Source of the DNA: Priapulus caudatus
Taxonomy: Eukaryota; Priapulida; Priapulimorpha; Priapulimorphida; Priapulidae
Direction: 5' to 3'
Length of the DNA stretch: 34,111 bases
NCBI RefSeq assembly: GCF_000485595.1
Contig: NW_014577062.1
Coordinates: 623,530 to 657,640, forward strand
In this document: piece by piece, positions 1 through 9,805 of the stretch
Position numbering within the stretch: the first letter of the stretch is position 1
How the letters are laid out: each line of letters begins with the position of its first letter
The notes under the pieces: generated by a model
The model's input: the letters and a program-made list of their open reading frames with translations, nothing else
Told to the model about the DNA's origin: nothing
Database searches by the model: none
Position numbers and translations under genes: made by a program

Positions 1-704
1 AGGTCAAGATGTGTTAATGGTGGGGGAATATTTTCCCCTTAACTTAAGGTATAGGAGGAAATACAGAATTGCGGCACAAATCTCAACAGCTCGACCTACG
101 CTCTTAATATTCGATGTATAGTGTGATGGGAAGGCAACCCATCACCAGTGCGAAATTGGAGGTCACAGGTCAAAAGGCAGTGGGGGAAAGGTCAGATATC
201 AGACATTTTCTGAGGACATGGTCTAACGGACAGAGCGCAAAACTTTTTTGTTTCAGCGCTGACCTACCATTTTTATCACTTTATTGAAAGGACCATGAAA
301 TCCACTTTCCGCTGACGTGCGAAGAGTAAGTGTCTGATAACATTTTGACCCCCAAGAGGAGGGTTAAACATGAATTTGTTGAGTGTTAACAAAGGACTGA
401 ACTGCTTTTGCTATTAGAGCCCCCTCCTACCTGCCCTTTACCCCCCCCCCTCCACCCGTACTACGCTCGCACTCGACGCATATCCATGATAACATGTTAA
501 TATAGCGAAGTCATTAAAGTTACACAGCTGTATCTTTATTACTGTACTACCAGTAGGTATAGCAAAGCCTATCATAGATTTTAGATCTGTATTAGTAGTA
601 TCCTAGATATATGCTCTGAGTGCGAACGCGGTGCCGTGGCAGGAGGGCGCACTTGATTCGGTTGCCAGTGAGTTTATCAGAAGAATACCTGGCTACAGTA
701 CACG
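1..704. repeat. Interspersed repeat, copy A (left-truncated by window)
   Basis: This segment aligns base for base, with many 1-3 base indels, to 4846-5598 (copy B). Shared landmarks include the pyrimidine-rich stretch near 420-455, GAGTGCGAACGCGGTGCCGT near 620-640 and CTGGCTACAGTACACGT at 689-705. The left end is cut by the window edge. After CACGT the copies part: copy B goes on into a GAGCGC hairpin tail, whereas copy A meets the palindrome at 707. No coding frame is preserved between copies, so this is a non-coding repeat of unknown class. It carries a perfect AGGTCA-C-AGGTCA direct repeat at 160-172. Confidence 0.85.
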
Positions 705-706
705 TA

Positions 707-758
707 TATAGCCTGCGTACGGTTGCCGCTGGCCAGCGGCAACCGTACGCGGGCTATA
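707..758. repeat. 52-bp near-perfect palindrome
   Basis: The two 26-base arms, 707-732 and 733-758, are reverse complements with one mismatch (T at 714 against G at 751) and no spacer; the centre reads CTGGCCAG. It sits exactly where repeat copy A loses similarity to copy B, in place of that copy's terminal hairpin. Its function is unknown. It could be a cruciform-forming end of a deletion or insertion, or a foldback assembly artefact. Confidence 0.9.
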
Positions 759-802
759 GTTACTAGAGCTATATGCATGCCAACAACATAATTTAACACG
801 AG

Positions 803-1145
803 TGCTTCCGTGGCCCAGTGGTAGGCATCGTGCACTGTCCACTGAATGCTGTGAGTTTAAACCCTGGCCAGGTTAGTAGATTTTTCTCAAGGTGTAAAAA
901 CCTGGCTCTCAACATTGGAGACTGTGAATCTCCCGTGGCTCGGATTACCACGTAAAATGGCGGTCCCGTCTCTAGAAATACTAGCCAATGGGGACGTAAA
1001 AGAACCACTGAGGGCGCAATTAAAGGAACTCTGGCTGTGACCACCCTCAGTGCCATTTGGCTAAAGGCTGACTACCTGGCTTTACCCAAGCTAGGTCACA
1101 CCTCATGGCTCGCTATAGCCCTTGTCATTATATCCAGTGTAGTGG
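803..1145 (+). mobile_element. tRNA-derived SINE (probable)
   Basis: The head resembles a tRNA gene with an internal RNA polymerase III promoter: an A box TGGCCCAGTGG at 811-821 (exact match to TRGCNNAGYGG) and a degenerate B box AGTTTAAACCC at 854-864, about 33 bases later. The first bases, GCTTCCGTGGCCCAGTGGTA, look like the 5' half of a tRNA, but the acceptor and anticodon arms do not close into a functional tRNA. A tRNA-unrelated body follows to roughly 1145. The 3' limit is a guess because I could not find clear target-site duplications. The reverse-strand open frame across it is incidental. Confidence 0.6.
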
Positions 1146-1184
1146 ACACCGACAAGCATGAGAACGTAACATTAATATTAATAG

Positions 1185-1242
1185 AACAAGAGTAGAGTTT
1201 ACACAGTTGACTCAGTTCGACAGTTGTAACTCTGCTCTTGTT
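1185..1242. repeat. Short inverted repeat (15-bp arms)
   Basis: Arms 1185-1199 (AACAAGAGTAGAGTT) and 1228-1242 (AACTCTGCTCTTGTT) are complementary at 14 of 15 positions around a 28-base loop. It lies just left of the larger inverted-repeat element and may be part of a small foldback. No function can be assigned. Confidence 0.5.
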
Positions 1243-1319
1243 GGATTACATTCATTATTGTACCTAGCCACCACAATGCTCGCATTACAGCACACACATA
1301 CATAACAACGTGGTGTCTG

Positions 1320-2820
1320 AAGCTGGGTTTGCACTATACTGTCTAAGACAGTGTGCAGTACTGTAGTACTGCAGTACCCGAGGCACTTGGAACGTCTCAA
1401 TAAAAAAAAATGTAAACACGAAATGTATTTACTTCCAAAGTATTAATGTTTCTCTACTCTATTTCGCCTATTATTGCCGATAATTACCCGCAAATGCCGG
1501 TCAAATGCTCATCTGCAACACACAAGTACACCGCACGCCTGCCCTGTACACAAACAACATGAATAAGAGAGCAGGTAGGAAAGCGTGATCGCAAAATTTG
1601 CTCGACGCTTGCTTCATTTCTCACGACAACAGACCAAAAACACATCCAACGGCTTCCATCTTGGTATCTATGTGTAGCTAAATGTTCACTTGTTCGAATT
1701 ATAACTTTGTCCTTTGTTCTTACGTACTCCTGCCAGAGATATCTCGTGAAATCCTGCAGGAAATATTCTCTCCGTGAAAATGTAAAGAGGACGAGATGTC
1801 TGTTTATACACGAGTAATGGGGCGCATTGCATGCCGGGATGAGCTGCTGCCTGCCTCCGAGCCTCCGTTTCGAGGCTCGCTAAGCCAAGCATAATGGGCA
1901 CACACACGACTACAGTGATCGATTGAAAGTAGCGCCGTTAGGGATTTTCGGATGATACGTCCTCTTTACATTTTCACGGAGAGAACATTTCCTGCAGGAT
2001 TTTACGAGATATCTCTGGCGGGAGTAGGTAATAACAGAGGACAGAGTTATAATTCGAACAAGTGAACATTTAGCTATTGATAGATACCAAGATGGAGGCT
2101 GTTTAGTGTGTTTTCGTTCTGTAGTCGTGTGAAATGAAGCGAGCGTCGAGCGAATTTTGCGATCACGCTTTCCTACAGGTCTGCTCTCTTATTCATGTTG
2201 TTTGTGCACAGGGCGTGCGTGCGGTGTACTTGTGTGTTGCAGATGAGCATTTGACTGGCATTTGCGGTTAATTATCGGTAATAATAGGCAAAATAGAGTA
2301 GAGAAACATTAAGACTTTGGTAGTAAATACATTTCGTGTTTACATTTTTTTCTTGAGACGTTCCAAGTGCCTGTGTGCAGTACAGCCTTGCAGTACTGAC
2401 TTCATGCAGTCAAATTGTCGAATCGTGCCAGTTTCGCTGTTGTACAACCGACAATCGGCAGTGTAAACGTAATAGTCGCGCGACCAACTGGCTGGGAGGT
2501 TGGGAGATTAGGACATGTTTTATTTTCCCAACTCGGTATTGCTGAATTGTATAGATTTTTGCGATGCAGGCCACTCATAGAACAGCCATCAGGAGGTGTG
2601 TCCCTCCGGGGAGAGCATGTTTTTGCTATCGGCACCTTGGTGGCGGGAATTTTAATACATGCACAAATGTGTATCCGCGTCGCCCCGCGCGATTGCCGCC
2701 TCACGGTCGATAACGTAAGAGCTTTGAACATGTATGATGAATATATATATAGAGAGAGGTTGGTAGAAAGAAAAAAAACACCAAGTTGCCTACATAAAGT
2801 CAATAGTGTAAACCCAGCTT
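1320..2820. mobile_element. Putative non-autonomous DNA element with 18-bp terminal inverted repeats
   Basis: The ends AAGCTGGGTTTGCACTAT (1320-1337) and ATAGTGTAAACCCAGCTT (2803-2820) are inverted copies with one mismatch. The interval holds the large foldback (1381-2372) plus about 430 bases of unrelated sequence at 2373-2802. That right-hand part has open frames on both strands (177 and 133 codons) that overlap each other and match no family I recognise. No transposase motif is visible. A target-site duplication could not be defined, and the right end abuts the next element, so the outer limits are tentative. Confidence 0.45.
1381..2372. repeat. Large foldback: 413-bp arms around a 164-bp loop
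   Basis: Left arm 1381-1793 and right arm 1958-2372 are inverted copies along their whole length. Matching landmarks are AGGCACTTGG (1381) with CCAAGTGCCT (2363), TGTAAACACGAAATGTATTT with its complement near 2325-2344, GCGTGATCGCAAAATTTGCT with its complement near 2150-2170, and TGTAAAGAGGACG (1781-1793) with CGTCCTCTTTACA (1958-1970). Differences are scattered substitutions and small indels. The loop holds a perfect 8-bp hairpin (CGAGCCTC 1858-1865, GAGGCTCG 1872-1879). A transcript across it would form long double-stranded RNA. The short open frames inside are not credible genes. Confidence 0.9.
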
Positions 2821-2821
2821 A

Positions 2822-4417
2822 CAGGCCAAGACACACTGCAGCGACAGCGACCGACCGTAACGACAAACGACAAAGTCGCGGCGACTGGCGCAGCCACACT
2901 GCAGCGACAGCGACCGACCGTAACGACAAACGACGTTACAGAAAATGAGAAACTATTGTTTCCTATGAGCCATTACACACATTGCACTACATTGCACACA
3001 CACGCGATAATGACCGGCGCAACCTCGACGACAAAAATATTTAGGAACGTTTCTATTCTCCAGCGACAGTGTCGTGAGCGACACTTTACAAATAGCCAAT
3101 CGCAGCCATTTCCATCGGCACGTGACACAACGAGCACGTCATAAGTAACCCATAATGCTAGCCAAGACGTAGATTAGTCTCCGGCGCTAAACTCGCCCCC
3201 CCCCTCCGACTTTTATGTGGACCTCCCCAACTTCTGGAAGACCTTATTTTCTGGGAGGTCCAAAATAGTCCGATAAGCGTTTATTATCGTAAAACATCCA
3301 TATTTCACAGGTGAAAGTTAAAATAAATAAAAACCCCAGGTGGTCAAGTGCAGTGTGATAACTGTGATTCAGAGTCAGATATCTAAATAGAACCCTTGTT
3401 AATATAATTTAGGTTCGACCTTCATAGTACATTCAATCTCACGTGCATGGAACGAGCACGATATTCACCATACTATACCACCATACCACACGTTCGCAAG
3501 CCAACTGTGTCTATATAGCTACGCTGCGTTGTGTTATAGACACACACACAAAATATAGGCCCATCTCCACACAAGCGGCGCGTCGCGGCGCGGCACCGTT
3601 CACCCCTACCGGCAAAGTTCTAATCTATGATATCTTCTGGCGCAGTCTCCACTGACACTGCACGGCGCAGGCCGGGTTTCACGGCGACGGCGAAAGTCAA
3701 ATGAGTTTGACTTTTGCCGGCTGACAGGACGGCGAATAGACAATTGAACCAATCAACGCGATTGTTTTTTATCACGTGTTCTGGAATCGATATTGAAGCA
3801 ATGGCAAAGGATTTTGTTGCAAAGTGTGACTCAAGGAAGGTTACATTTGGTTTCTAACACTGTTCTCTGTTTGCACATGTCAGACATTTGTTTTTGCATT
3901 ATTGTTTTCATCATTATTATTTTCCTCTTCATCTTAATCATGCTAACTGTGTCACACAGTTAGCACAGTCTGTGTGTAGCTTTACTACTAGCTTAAACGA
4001 ATTAATAAGACATTTTGGTATTTTATGTAGGCCCCTATACATGATCCAAGTAATGGTATTCATGACATCACAATTATGCAACACTTCCATCAACACGCTG
4101 AAATACGTGATATTGAACCAATACGTGCATATTCGCTCGCCCGCAGATCACGTTGGGATTAGCTGCTTGGTACCCCCCCCCCCCAACTTTTAACACGTGG
4201 TTGCGCCCTTGATACCTAGAGAGTTTTGCAGCCTGTTATTTAAAAGCAGAGTTTTTGCCATTTGTTCATGTGATGATGTGTACCACTGTGGCGGGTGCTG
4301 GGTGAACTTTGACCTAACGTCGGTCGATGTCGCTGCAGTGTGTTTGCGCCAGTCGCCGCGACTTTTGTCGTTTGTCGTTACAGCCGGTCGTCATCGCTGC
4401 AGTGTGTCTTGACTCTG
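2822..4417. mobile_element. Putative non-autonomous DNA transposon with ~92-bp terminal inverted repeats
   Basis: Terminal inverted repeats 2827-2918 and 4319-4411 share CAAGACACACTGCAGCGA at the outer ends and GTCGCGGCGACTGGCGCA in the middle. The left terminus also contains a 41-bp direct repeat (2832-2872 and 2895-2935, period 63), and the CACACTGCAGCG core recurs twice in each terminus, as in subterminal transposase-binding repeats. The ~1.4 kb interior is AT-rich and non-coding. It contains poly-C runs at 3196-3204 and 4173-4184 and a short palindrome around 3693-3715 (AAGTCAAATGAGTTTGACTT). Superfamily is undetermined because no clear target-site duplication was found. Confidence 0.6.
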
Positions 4418-4677
4418 ATTCGCTGCCGAGCTTTGCTTATCTCACTGTTTACAATCAGCTCCAAATCTGGTGTTCCTGCAGATGGCGCCACTTTCCAACT
4501 GCTACGTAGAATAACTGTCAATGTCAGACCAGTGTCAGAATTAGTTTAAGTTCGTCCACGTTCTGTAAAAGTGTGTCACTGACAAGCCATGGCGCAGACT
4601 AGGAGAGCCACCAACTTTACGAAATTTGTGGTTTTGCTATTTTTACAAACTGGCTTGGAAATTATTAACTGTCGAAG

Positions 4678-5620
4678 TCAGATGCAGCTTGAAGAATCGC
4701 AATGAATTGTCCGTCCTCCGTCTCGTCCGTCTGTCAGCAGTTGGGCACAAGATTTAACCGCTCGAGCGTATGCAGTCTTGATATTCGGGGGGGGGGGGGT
4801 AAATCGCGTAAAGGCCTTGGGATGTCGAATTAGGGGGCACAGGTCAGGTCCAAGATGTGTTTAATGTGGGGGAAGTATTTTCCCTTAAACTTAAGGTTAT
4901 AGAGGATAATAAGAATTGCGGCACAAATCTCAAAGCGTCGACCTACGCTCTTAATATTCGTGTATATGTGTGATGGAAGGCAACCCATCAATCCAGTGCG
5001 AGAATTGGAGGTCACAGGTCAACAGCAGTGGGGGAAGGTCAGATATCAGACATTTTCTGAGGACATGGTCTAACGGACAGAGCGCAAACTTTTTTTGTTT
5101 CAGCGCTGACCCATTTTTTATCAGCTTTATTGAAAGGACCAATGAAATCATTTCCGCTGACGTGGGCGAAGAGTAAGGTGTCTGAATAATCATTTGTGAC
5201 GCCGTCAAAGAGGAGGGTTAAACATTGAATTTGTTGAGTGTTAACAAAGACTGAACTGCTTCTTGCTATTTAGAGGCGCCCTCCTACCTGCGCTTTACCC
5301 CCGCCCCCGCCTGCCACGCCGACTATCGGGCTCGGACTGCGACCCATATCCATGATACTGTTAATATAGCGCAAGTCTTAAAGTTACCAGCAGCTGTATC
5401 TTTATTAACTGTAGTTTTTTTTGCTACCAGTAACGGTATAGCAAGCCTATCATAGAATTTTAGATCTGTAATTAGTAGTATCCTAGATATATCTCTGAGT
5501 GCGAACGCGGTGCCGTGGCAGGAGGGCGCACTTGATTCGGTTGCCAGTGAGTTTTATCAGAAGAATACCTGGCTACAGTACACGTCAGTTGAGCGCTGTC
5601 GCTCTGCGGCACTTGTTATA
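4678..5620. repeat. Interspersed repeat, copy B (apparently full length)
   Basis: It starts TCAGATGCAGCTTG like copy C (8366), passes through GTCCGTC simple repeats and a G13 run (4787-4799), aligns to copy A over 4846-5598, and ends in a small hairpin GAGCG-CTGT-CGCTC (5591-5604) followed by TGCGGCACTTGTT. The same hairpin-plus-tail recurs twice in copy C, so I take it as the true 3' end. A perfect AGGTCA-C-AGGTCA direct repeat lies at 5009-5021. It has no conserved frame and no reverse transcriptase or transposase motif. It is probably a non-autonomous element of unknown class. Confidence 0.8.
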
Positions 5621-6530
5621 ACTTGCAGAGATGATTTGAATTATTTGTCATCAGTTTTTGATTTATTTTTATTATATTAAATTGAATAATTATAAATCTT
5701 GAACACAACAAAATATAAAAACTACTACCCAAAATACAGAGTCTTTTTTACCACTTTAAAACAGCTTACATTTAAGCATTTTATTCAGTATGGCTGATAA
5801 TATTTTTGTTGCTGCTTGCTTTTTTTTTAGATTAGAGTTAATGTTTGAATATGTATTGAATGCACCGTGTACCTTCTGTCCTGTATCTTTATCACACTAG
5901 TTTTTGCCACCTAAATTATACACTGTAGTTGTAAATGATTTGTGGTACATTAATCAAACGGCTTGGGGCCAGTGTAAGTATTATTGGTTGTTTGAAAAGT
6001 ATGATTTAATAACACATGTTTAGTTCTGCTAGATTATGAATGATATAAAAGGGTTTGCTTCTCTGTTCATGTGACGTTTATGGATTTTGACAGAACACAG
6101 TTTAATATTATGATATACCTATACAGGAGGGATGTTTGATGTGACAATGAATGAATTTTAATTAGTCATTTGATCCTAAAATGCAAAAGGTCATGTTCAA
6201 AGTGTTTAGTACATGATATGGTTACTCTAACTTGATATTTAGTAGTCTTTTAATAGTTATTTAGTAGATATATTGTGTCATGTAAAGATTTATTGTTTGT
6301 ACTTTGATAAAGTGCGGGAGTGCATCAGTACAAAGTTTATTAGCTGATGCAATAAATGTATCTTGTTGATCTTTAGTCTTTGCATAGCTAATGTTTTTAA
6401 ACATTTAATAACATAACTATATTTATGTAGATAAATACTGATTTGATACTGTTCTCATATTTCCTCATATAGATTCGCTCATAATATTTATGCTGTGTGT
6501 AGCTTCATTTCATGGTTTTATCATTTTCAG
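5621..6530. other. AT-rich non-coding interval upstream of the AGPAT exons
   Basis: About 0.9 kb of strongly AT-rich sequence with frequent stop codons in all frames. I found no upstream AGPAT exon here. It is most simply intron, with a TTTTATCATTTTCAG acceptor at its right end (6516-6530). An alternative weaker acceptor, CATATAG, ends at 6472. Confidence 0.5.
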
Positions 6531-6664
6531 AACATGCATGAATATATACATTCAGATGACAAGGATGTTTGGCGTAAAGGTAGAGTTGATAAATGGAGAG
6601 TACCTTGATACAAAAGGACCCTACATACTGGTCTGTAATCACCAGAGCTCATTGGACATGATTG
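6531..6664 (+). CDS. 1-acylglycerol-3-phosphate O-acyltransferase, internal exon with motif I (first exon seen)
   Basis: This gene encodes a lysophosphatidic acid acyltransferase (AGPAT1/2-like, PlsC superfamily), an ER membrane enzyme that moves an acyl group from acyl-CoA to the sn-2 position of lysophosphatidic acid to form phosphatidic acid. Four exons are visible: 6531-6664, 6831-7006, 7186-7281 and 7998-8070, about 160 residues of the usual ~280. This exon carries catalytic motif I, NHQSSLD (6637-6657), where His and Asp form the HX4D charge relay. It is preceded by VELINGEYLDTKGPYILVC, matching the family's IEVRG...PYVVVSNHQ stretch. The acceptor is TTTTCAG at 6524-6530 and the donor GTATAT at 6665, splitting a Val codon (phase 1). 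The N-terminal membrane-anchor exons were not found. The ATG at 6490 lies before the acceptor and is probably intronic. AGPAT1 and AGPAT2 cannot be separated with confidence. Confidence 0.9.
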
Positions 6665-6830
6665 GTATATCATCTTGACTCATTGTTTAAATGTACAGTG
6701 CATAATAGATCATAAGTAAATAAATACAGGTAGAGCAAGTTAAAATACTAGAAAGGTGTTTTTCCAATAAGGGAGAGATATGTGAATATGAGACTGGACA
6801 TTATTTAATTCTGTTTTACTCTTGTTGTAG

Positions 6831-7006
6831 TGATGGCAAACATTTGGCCAAACAATTGTGTTTGCATGGTGAAGAAAGAGCTTATGTATGCTGGTCCGTT
6901 TGGATTAGCCCTAAAGCTCTGTGGCGCCATCTTTGTTGACAGACGTCAATCGGGGGCAAATAGGCAGACAATGACAGATGTTTTTGCCAACGTTAAAGCA
7001 AAGAGT
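6831..7006 (+). CDS. AGPAT exon with motif II
   Basis: It follows acceptor CTTGTTGTAG (6821-6830) and ends at donor GTAAGT (7007-7012). It completes the split Val codon and adds 58 codons to a phase 0 end. The translation VMANIWPNNCVCMVKKELMY followed by AGPFGLALKLCGAIFVDRR matches the family's motif II region (IAKREL...GVIFIDRKR), which helps bind the glycerol-phosphate acceptor; IFVDRR lies at 6929-6946. The 166-base intron before it is short. The frame is intact. Confidence 0.92.
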
Positions 7007-7185
7007 GTAAGTGGATTCTACCTCATTTCGTAACATTTTCCATAAAAAGAGATCTGATAATACACAGATAATGCATGCTGCTATTGTCAATGATTGCCTT
7101 TTCTTTCACTGTGTCATTTCTTGAATGATTAATTTCATAATGGTAAATTACGTGCATCTCTTAGTCAAGGCTTGTTGTATTTCAG

Positions 7186-7281
7186 ATTAGAGTCTGGGTG
7201 TTTCCAGAGGGAACTAGGAATCATGAGTTTGGGATGCTGCCTTTCAAGAAAGGAGCTTTTCACCTTGCAGTGACAGCTCAG
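7186..7281 (+). CDS. AGPAT exon with motif III (FPEGTR)
   Basis: Thirty-two codons between acceptor TATTTCAG (7178-7185) and donor GTGTGG (7282), phase 0 at both ends. [20 protein letters not shown] then [12 protein letters not shown] is almost identical to the human AGPAT1 segment. FPEGTR at 7201-7218 is motif III, involved in binding the phosphate of the lysophospholipid. This is the strongest single identifier of the gene. Confidence 0.95.
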
Positions 7282-7997
7282 GTGTGGCTAAATTTTTATT
7301 TATAAAGAGCAGAGTAAGAGATGTCCAATTGTGTGGCAACTTGGGCGATTGACTATCAAATGTGTTCTGTTAAAGGGATGGTAGACTCTAGGATTTTACT
7401 GCATACAACTGTACTTACTGTATAACAAATCGTCTATACCCACACATATTTGTTACCAGATACCTAATTTAATTGTTATAATTAATTACACATCAACGCT
7501 ACGAAATTTGAACGGTGCCATGACACCCGCGACCGTGCTGCCACCCCGAAAAAGTTGCGTATTTGACAATTTATTTTGCACGTTACAGACTGAGGGCTAA
7601 TCACAAAAGTGTAATTGTATTTATACCTAAATGCTATTTAACCGAACGATATTCATTTTAGGGCAAATTTATCCATATTATAACTGAAACTATATGTCGT
7701 TTATAAGATATTACAATCCTTTTGCTTTTAAATTAATAAATAAGAAACACCCTCGGTCTGTAGCCCTTGGCTTAAAAGTGGTTTAGCGCAACTTATCAGA
7801 TCGTGCGCTTTGAGTGGCGCCACCATCGTTGTAATCAAACTGTAGTCGTTAGTTTTAAAACATTTTTGAATAATATTTCTAATGGTGATTGAACCATGAA
7901 ACTTTTTATGTAGCGTAATTTTAACCTAAATTAACTGAAAATAACCCTAGAACCTAGAGTAAACTGTCCCTTTAAACGTCTCATTTGCGTGTTTCAG

Positions 7998-8070
7998 ATT
8001 CCAATTGTGCCAATTGTTGTGTCTTCGTACTCGGAATTCTATAGCAAAAAGGAAAGCCGATTTGGTACAG
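7998..8070 (+). CDS. AGPAT exon with motif IV (last exon found)
   Basis: It runs from acceptor GTTTCAG (7991-7997) to donor GTAAAC (8071), 24 codons plus one base (phase 1). IPIVPIVVSSYSEFYSKKES matches motif IV, VPIVPIVMSSYQDFYCKKE, of animal AGPATs. The intron before it (716 bases) is the longest in the visible gene. The C-terminal ~80 residues, beginning after the split Gly codon, could not be found to the right. They may lie beyond the repeat-rich 8.1-15 kb stretch or be too divergent to see. Confidence 0.93.
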
Positions 8071-8128
8071 GTAAACATTCCATAAGGTGGGAATACTGTT
8101 AGACCAAACAAAATGATAGGCTCGCTAT

Positions 8129-8163
8129 CCCTCTATCTCTATCTCTATGTCTATCTCTATCTC

Positions 8164-8203
<40 letters not shown>

Positions 8204-8268
8204 TGTCTCTACCTCTTCTCTTTGCCTCTGTCTCTCTCTTTTCGTCTCTCTCTCCCTCTCTCTCGTTT
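8129..8268. repeat. CT-rich microsatellite, (CTCTAT)n then (CT)n
   Basis: CTCTAT hexamers grade into a pure (CT)n run near 8168-8200 and then into imperfect CTCT with TTGTGT and TTCGT interruptions. It lies in the intron after the last AGPAT exon found. The Arg/Glu-rich reverse-strand open frames here are artefacts of the repeat. Confidence 0.95.
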
Positions 8269-8353
8269 CGTCCACATGCATGCATGTAAGCACTCACGCA
8301 CTTGATTTGCCCTGCAGGCATATTAAAACCTGGTGTGATTTCTCTGTTTAGCT

Positions 8354-9805
8354 CATCTGACGTAGTCAGATGCAGCTTGTAGAATCGCATGATCGTCCGT
8401 GCGTGCGTGCGTCCGTCCGTCCGTCCGTCCGTCCGTCAACAGTTGGGCACAAATCTTAACTCCTCGACGTACGGTCACGATATTCGGGTCGTTGGGGGGG
8501 ATCGTCAAAACGAGTTGGGATGTCGAAGCTGGGGGGTCAAAGGGCAGAAGGTTCAGAGGTGTAAAAGAAGGCGGAACATTCACTCCTTAACTTAAGGTTA
8601 TAGGGCAGGGAAATGCAGAGATTTGCGCACAAAATCTAAACGGCAGTTGACCTCGGCTTCGTGATGTAGTGTGTAATCAGCATCATGGTAGGAAAAGCCA
8701 CACTGCTGTCCGAAATTGGAGGTGCACACGCGTCAAAGGTCAGTGGGCAAGGGGCAGATTTTCAGACATTTTCTGAGAAATTGGTCTGACGGCGCGATGG
8801 AAAAACTTTTTTGTGTTCAAGCGGTGACCTAGCATTTTTATGGCTTTATTGAAAGGACCATGAAAGGTCCCTTCTGCTGACGTGCGAAGAGTAAGTGTCG
8901 GATAACCTTTTGACCCTCAAGAGGAGGTAAACTTGGATTGTTGACTGTCGTTAGAAAGAATTGATGCCGGTTTGCTGAGCTAGATCGATACATGCCTGGA
9001 TGTATGACGGTACAATGTCACAGTATAATTTCTAATAAGCTAAATTTGGGTAAAGAAGTGATATTTCCTTAAATCGTATAATTTCTATGCATTCCTGTAC
9101 TGTCAGTATGTTACATGAACGTATGGCACTGCCAGTGGGCGTGCATGTGTTGGAGCAGTTCTTGCCTGCATTAATTGTTGCAGCTGGGCAGCTCTCTAAT
9201 TGCAATTTGCAGCCTGTAGGCTTGCCGTACGCGTAAATGGGATGAGTGCTTACCTAGATGCTGGTCTTGCAAATATGTGGCTATTACGAATGATGGGAGC
9301 TTGCCCATCTTTGATATCTGAAGACACCTTAAACGTACGCGCCATCTCGTGGCAACTTTCATTAACGATTCCAACGAACATTTTTTGCAAGAACGTTCCT
9401 GATACCATCCCTGGATTGCCACTGTTTCGGCGTTGTATGAACACATTCGGGACTAACAGCGTTTACCTAGAATCCCTCCACGCCACCACAGAGTTCCCGC
9501 AGTAGACGCTTAAGTATGAGCGCGTCGCTATGCGGCAACTTGTTACTACGTACGATGGAGCTTCCATCTTTAATCTGAGACACTTAACGTACGTGCATCT
9601 CGTGGAACTTTCGATTAACGATCCAACGGAACATTCCTTGAGAAGGTTCCATGATACCATGCCCTGTGCAATTCCACTGTTTCGGCGTGGTATGTGAACA
9701 CATGGGACTAACAGGGTTTACTAGAATCCCACCACTCCCACCACAGAGTCACCGCTAAGTAGAACGTTAGATGAGGCGCTTCGCGCTCTGCAGCACTTGT
9801 TTTTT
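8354..9805. repeat. Interspersed repeat, copy C, with duplicated tail
   Basis: It opens with a palindrome (CATCTGAC 8354-8361, GTCAGATG 8365-8372) that runs into the TCAGATGCAGCTTG start shared with copy B. A (CGTG)/(CGTC) tetranucleotide run follows at 8394-8437, and similarity to copies A and B continues to about 8960. The 3' part differs from copy B and consists of two 259-bp tandem units (9284-9801), each ending in the same GCGC hairpin and GCACTTG-like tail as copy B. The copy is more diverged than A against B; its AGGTCA direct repeat is broken. Coding potential is not supported. Confidence 0.75.
9284..9801. repeat. Tandem duplication, two 259-bp units
   Basis: Units 9284-9542 and 9543-9801 align throughout, for example GGAGCTT.CCATCTTT, AACGTACG, CATCTCGTGG, CCACTGTTTCGGCGT, GGGACTAACAG and CCACCACAGAGT. 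Each ends with a GCGC-containing hairpin and a GCAACTTG or GCACTTG tail. Divergence is mostly single-base gain or loss, so the 101-codon + strand frame in unit 1 is not kept in unit 2. Confidence 0.9.

Noticed and set aside
811-870. Functional tRNA gene
   Set aside because: A-box and B-box-like sequences are present, but acceptor, anticodon and T stems do not pair, so a SINE head is the better reading.
2415-2948. 177-codon + strand frame, considered as a transposase fragment
   Set aside because: It runs from unique sequence into the terminal inverted repeat of the next element, is overlapped by a 133-codon frame on the other strand, and has no DDE or zinc-finger motif.
6490-6530. ATG at 6490 as the AGPAT start codon
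   Set aside because: The residues before 6531 do not match the family's membrane-anchor region and a good acceptor (TTTTCAG) ends at 6530, so this stretch is more likely intron; upstream exons are needed to supply the N-terminus.
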